This document shows, one piece after another, positions 61,265 to 64,000 of a DNA stretch of 64,000 nt; the stretch's first letter is position 1, and every line of letters starts with the position of its first letter. The position numbers and the translations under genes were made by a program. The stretch comes from JBGSQR01 sp964509295 (lineage in GTDB: Bacteria > Desulfobacterota > Desulfuromonadia > Geobacterales > Pseudopelobacteraceae): positions 496,001 to 560,000 of the forward strand of contig CAZDWS010000001.1 in NCBI GenBank assembly GCA_964509295.1. Direction: 5' to 3'. The notes under the pieces are model-generated. The model ran no database searches. It worked only from the letters and a program-made list of their open reading frames with translations, and was not told where the DNA came from.

Positions 61265-63993
61265 AAGTTGCCATGCCAACAGGAAACACACATGGCTGGG
61301 GCATTGCCGGCAGTTACCTTGGTTCCGAAATCGGGAAGCTGCAACCTGTAGAGGGTGTAACGCTGCACAGCGTCGCCGGCCATCATTTTGCCGCCACCTT
61401 TCCCGAGCAATGGAATAAAATCAATATCGGCTACTGTTTTTTCGAATCTGAAATCATCGCCTACCGCCATATTCCTGAAGCGGCCCGGAGATGGGATTAT
61501 ATCGTTGCCGGGTCATCCTGGTGTGAATACCATCTGAGAATAGCTGGGATGGACCGGACTTCCACAATTTTGCAGGGTATTGATCCGGCCCATTTTTCTC
61601 CTGTATCCGCAAGAAAGGACGATGGGCGCTTCATAGTGTTTTCCGGCGGCAAGTTCGAGTTTCGCAAAGGGCATGATCTGGTGATTGCTGCCATGCGAGT
61701 ATTCATGGACAGGCATCCCGATGTCTGGCTGGCCTGTTCCTGGCATAATCACTGGCCCATGTCCATAAAAACCATGGAACAGTCCCGGCTTATTGATTTC
61801 AGCGGCCATGATCTCCCTTGTGAAGAACTTTATTTAAAGATTTTGGCGGATAACGGAATCCCCATAGACAGGGTAATACTGTATCCGGTACTGGATAACC
61901 GGCTTATGCAACAAGCCTATGCCAACAGCGACGTGGGTCTGTTCCCCAACCGCTGCGAAGGTGGCAACAATATGGTGATGTGCGAATTCATGGCTTGTGG
62001 CAGGCCGGTCATTGCCTCAACCATGACAGGTCACATGGATGTAATTCACCCGGAAAATGCACTTTGTCTGACCCGATATGAACCTGTTGTCGCATGGCAT
62101 GACAGCAGCCCGGCTGGTGTCTGGTTTGAGGCTTCTGTTGATGAAACAATCGAGCTGTTGCAGCAGGCTTATTCTGATAGAAAAAAACTGGGACAGCTGG
62201 CTGATGCAGCCGGTGCATCCATGAAGTCGCTTTCCTGGAAAAATGCCGCATTGCAATTTCATGAAGTTGCCCGTCAACTTGTGGGAACATCCGCTCCAGC
62301 AGATGGCACAATAAGTTTACCTGATGTAACACCGGATTATGCCGCTGCCTTATTTACCGAAGGTGATTATGGCAAAGCTGCAGATGCGTATTTCAGGCTG
62401 CTGAAGTCCGCCCCACTTGACCCGGATCTGCATAATAATATCGGGACTGTGCTTGACCGGCTTGATCGTTATGCTGAATCGGTTTTGCACTACGAGAAGG
62501 CGCTGGCGCTTCGGGAAAACTTCAGGGAAGCCCGTTTCAATTTGGCCAATACGTTAAAGCGAATGGGAGACATTAACAGCGCTATTTTCCAGTTGGAGAA
62601 AGTGACATCGTTATATCCGTCATTCATTGAGGCTTGGCAGAACCTGGCTCTGTGTCGTCTGGATAACAATGACCGGAATGGTTCTGTGGCTGCACTGGAA
62701 CAAGTGTTATTGATAGACCCTGCCTGCAACAAGAGCCGGGCTGATATGGGTGAAATACTGGTTGAGCTTGGACGCTACAGTGACGCACTCAACTGTTTTA
62801 ATCAGGTGCTTGAAGCTGAGCCCGAAAATGACGGAGTACTTAACTCGAAAGGCAATGCGCTGCAATGGCTGAACAGGCTGGATGAGGCAGAGAGCTGTTA
62901 TCTTTCAATACTGGGACGTGATCCGGGCAATAGTCTGGCTCTCAACAACATGGGAGCTATAATGCGCTCCAGGGCTTTGCCGGAACAGGCAATTGAGTAT
63001 TTCAGCCAAGCCCTTGCCAGTACTCCGCAAGATGACTCGATCGTTTTCAACCGCTCCATGGCTTACCTCCTGGTGGGTAATTTTCAGCAGGGGTGGCCGG
63101 ATTATGAGACTCGCTTCAAGAGTAGCGCCCGGGTAAGTTTGCGTCATACAGATATATCAAGGTGGCGGGGCGAAAACATTGCCGGAAAGACTATTCTTGT
63201 CTGGTGCGAACAGGGTTATGGGGATTCGATTCAGTTTATTCGCTATGCCGGCCTATTGGCGGCATCCGGTGCACGGGTAGTTGTTGAGGCACAGGATGAG
63301 CGAATAGCACCTTTGTTGGCGCGAGCCCGTGGCGTGTCAGAAGTGTTTGTACGTGGCACGCTTAACGTGCCTGTAGATGTACAGATACCCCTTTTGAGTA
63401 TTCCGGCGTTGATTGGAAGTATATCAGAACAGGCTGACTATCTGGATATACATACTGATGAAGTTTCAAGATGGACTAGTTTGCTTCCGGCAGATGGGCG
63501 CACGAGAGTCGGTATTGCCTGGGCTGGTCGTCCGGATCATGAAAATGACCGGAACCGTTCAATATTAGCGGATTTGTTTATGCCGTTGTCGCAGTGCCAG
63601 AATGTTACTTTCGTAAGTCTGCAATTCAGTCCGGCGGCACCTGTCAACCTGCCTAACCTTGTGGACGTGACCCCCGGCATCAAAGATTTCGTAGACTCCG
63701 CTGCACTGATATCAGGACTTGACCTGGTAATTACTGTTGACTCTGCCGTCGCGCATCTGGCTGGAGCACTCAATATTCCGGTCTGGATACTCCTGCCATA
63801 CAACCCTGACTGGCGCTGGCTTCTTGGCCGGGATGATACTCCATGGTATCATTCCGCACGTCTGTTCAGGCAAAATAAACCATTTCAATGGCAGGATGTC
63901 ATTGCTTCTTTAGTCGAGCAGGTAAAAAACTTTTGCGAACAAAAGAAAATAATTAAAGAATTGCCCCACTGCTCCGATACAATAACTAAATAG
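61261..63993 (+). CDS. GT4-TPR-GT9-like fusion glycosyltransferase
   Basis: A 910-residue protein starting at ATG 61261 (ATGA overlap; a TTG at 61255 is less likely). Residues 1-340 are GT4-like: FSGGKFEFRKGHDLV and the donor-binding FPNRCEGGNNMVMCEFMACGRPV with the conserved Glu. Residues about 355-620 are TPR repeats. From about 642 comes the GT9-like module: ILVWCEQGYGDSIQF to LPYNPDWRW, which is repeated in the proteins at 9698 and 45300. The gene is complete, ending seven bases before the window end, and the run may continue beyond. Confidence 0.88.
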   Translation: MKVAMPTGNTHGWGIAGSYLGSEIGKLQPVEGVTLHSVAGHHFAATFPEQWNKINIGYCFFESEIIAYRHIPEAARRWDYIVAGSSWCEYHLRIAGMDRTSTILQGIDPAHFSPVSARKDDGRFIVFSGGKFEFRKGHDLVIAAMRVFMDRHPDVWLACSWHNHWPMSIKTMEQSRLIDFSGHDLPCEELYLKILADNGIPIDRVILYPVLDNRLMQQAYANSDVGLFPNRCEGGNNMVMCEFMACGRPVIASTMTGHMDVIHPENALCLTRYEPVVAWHDSSPAGVWFEASVDETIELLQQAYSDRKKLGQLADAAGASMKSLSWKNAALQFHEVARQLVGTSAPADGTISLPDVTPDYAAALFTEGDYGKAADAYFRLLKSAPLDPDLHNNIGTVLDRLDRYAESVLHYEKALALRENFREARFNLANTLKRMGDINSAIFQLEKVTSLYPSFIEAWQNLALCRLDNNDRNGSVAALEQVLLIDPACNKSRADMGEILVELGRYSDALNCFNQVLEAEPENDGVLNSKGNALQWLNRLDEAESCYLSILGRDPGNSLALNNMGAIMRSRALPEQAIEYFSQALASTPQDDSIVFNRSMAYLLVGNFQQGWPDYETRFKSSARVSLRHTDISRWRGENIAGKTILVWCEQGYGDSIQFIRYAGLLAASGARVVVEAQDERIAPLLARARGVSEVFVRGTLNVPVDVQIPLLSIPALIGSISEQADYLDIHTDEVSRWTSLLPADGRTRVGIAWAGRPDHENDRNRSILADLFMPLSQCQNVTFVSLQFSPAAPVNLPNLVDVTPGIKDFVDSAALISGLDLVITVDSAVAHLAGALNIPVWILLPYNPDWRWLLGRDDTPWYHSARLFRQNKPFQWQDVIASLVEQVKNFCEQKKIIKELPHCSDTITK

Positions 63994-64000
63994 CATGGCT

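Overview
The window looks like chromosome of a Gram-negative, flagellated bacterium. The dense TPR and glycosyltransferase content, exported peroxiredoxin, CcdA, Omp85-type barrel and NtrC-type two-component system suggest a deltaproteobacterium of the Geobacter/Pelobacter kind. That placement is inference from gene style; no rRNA or other marker is present. Nothing indicates a phage, plasmid or insertion sequence. I see no tRNA, rRNA or CRISPR array, and no gene-free stretch reaches 300 bases (the longest, 12317-12508, is about 190).

Layout. (A) 1-6.7 kb is housekeeping and envelope: an exported 2-Cys peroxiredoxin converging on ccdA; a small exported Cys-containing protein with its own promoter and terminator; a RidA/PLP-dehydratase operon; an MsbA-like ABC exporter whose N-terminus starts upstream of any normal start codon; a long imperfect inverted repeat; and an Omp85-type outer-membrane protein. 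(B) 6.7-9.7 kb holds a short leader-like ORF with a palindrome, then a membrane histidine kinase and a sigma54-type response regulator. (C) 9.7-14 kb holds TPR proteins. One (11135-12316) is preceded by an exact sigma28 (FliA) promoter, TAAA-N15-GCCGATAA, which ties the region to late flagellar genes. (D) 14-36.9 kb is a sugar-making block: five stand-alone radical SAM proteins plus a sixth radical SAM domain in a fusion, a split transketolase, a NovU-type C-methyltransferase, a WbuC cupin, two DegT/DnrJ aminotransferases, a NeuD/PglD-type acyltransferase, two SDR enzymes, methyltransferases and a GT9 transferase. (E) 28-64 kb is a long run of glycosyltransferases and methyltransferases, many of them fused into very large multidomain proteins. 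One is methyltransferase-GT-methyltransferase-B12 radical SAM, one is GT2-methyltransferase-GT2-TPR-GT2-TPR, and a TPR-GT41 protein resembles O-GlcNAc transferase.

Everything from about 6.8 kb to the end lies on the plus strand, mostly with ATGA-type overlaps or short gaps, so long co-transcribed units are likely. My reading is that 9.7-64 kb is a protein (probably flagellin) glycosylation island. The sugar block would make one or more unusual, possibly branched amino-deoxy sugars. The GT41 or another transferase would attach the first sugar to Ser/Thr. The fused transferases would extend and O-methylate the chain. No flagellin, nucleotidyltransferase or clear 4,6-dehydratase of the RmlA/B kind is in the window, so the substrate and the first steps must lie outside it.
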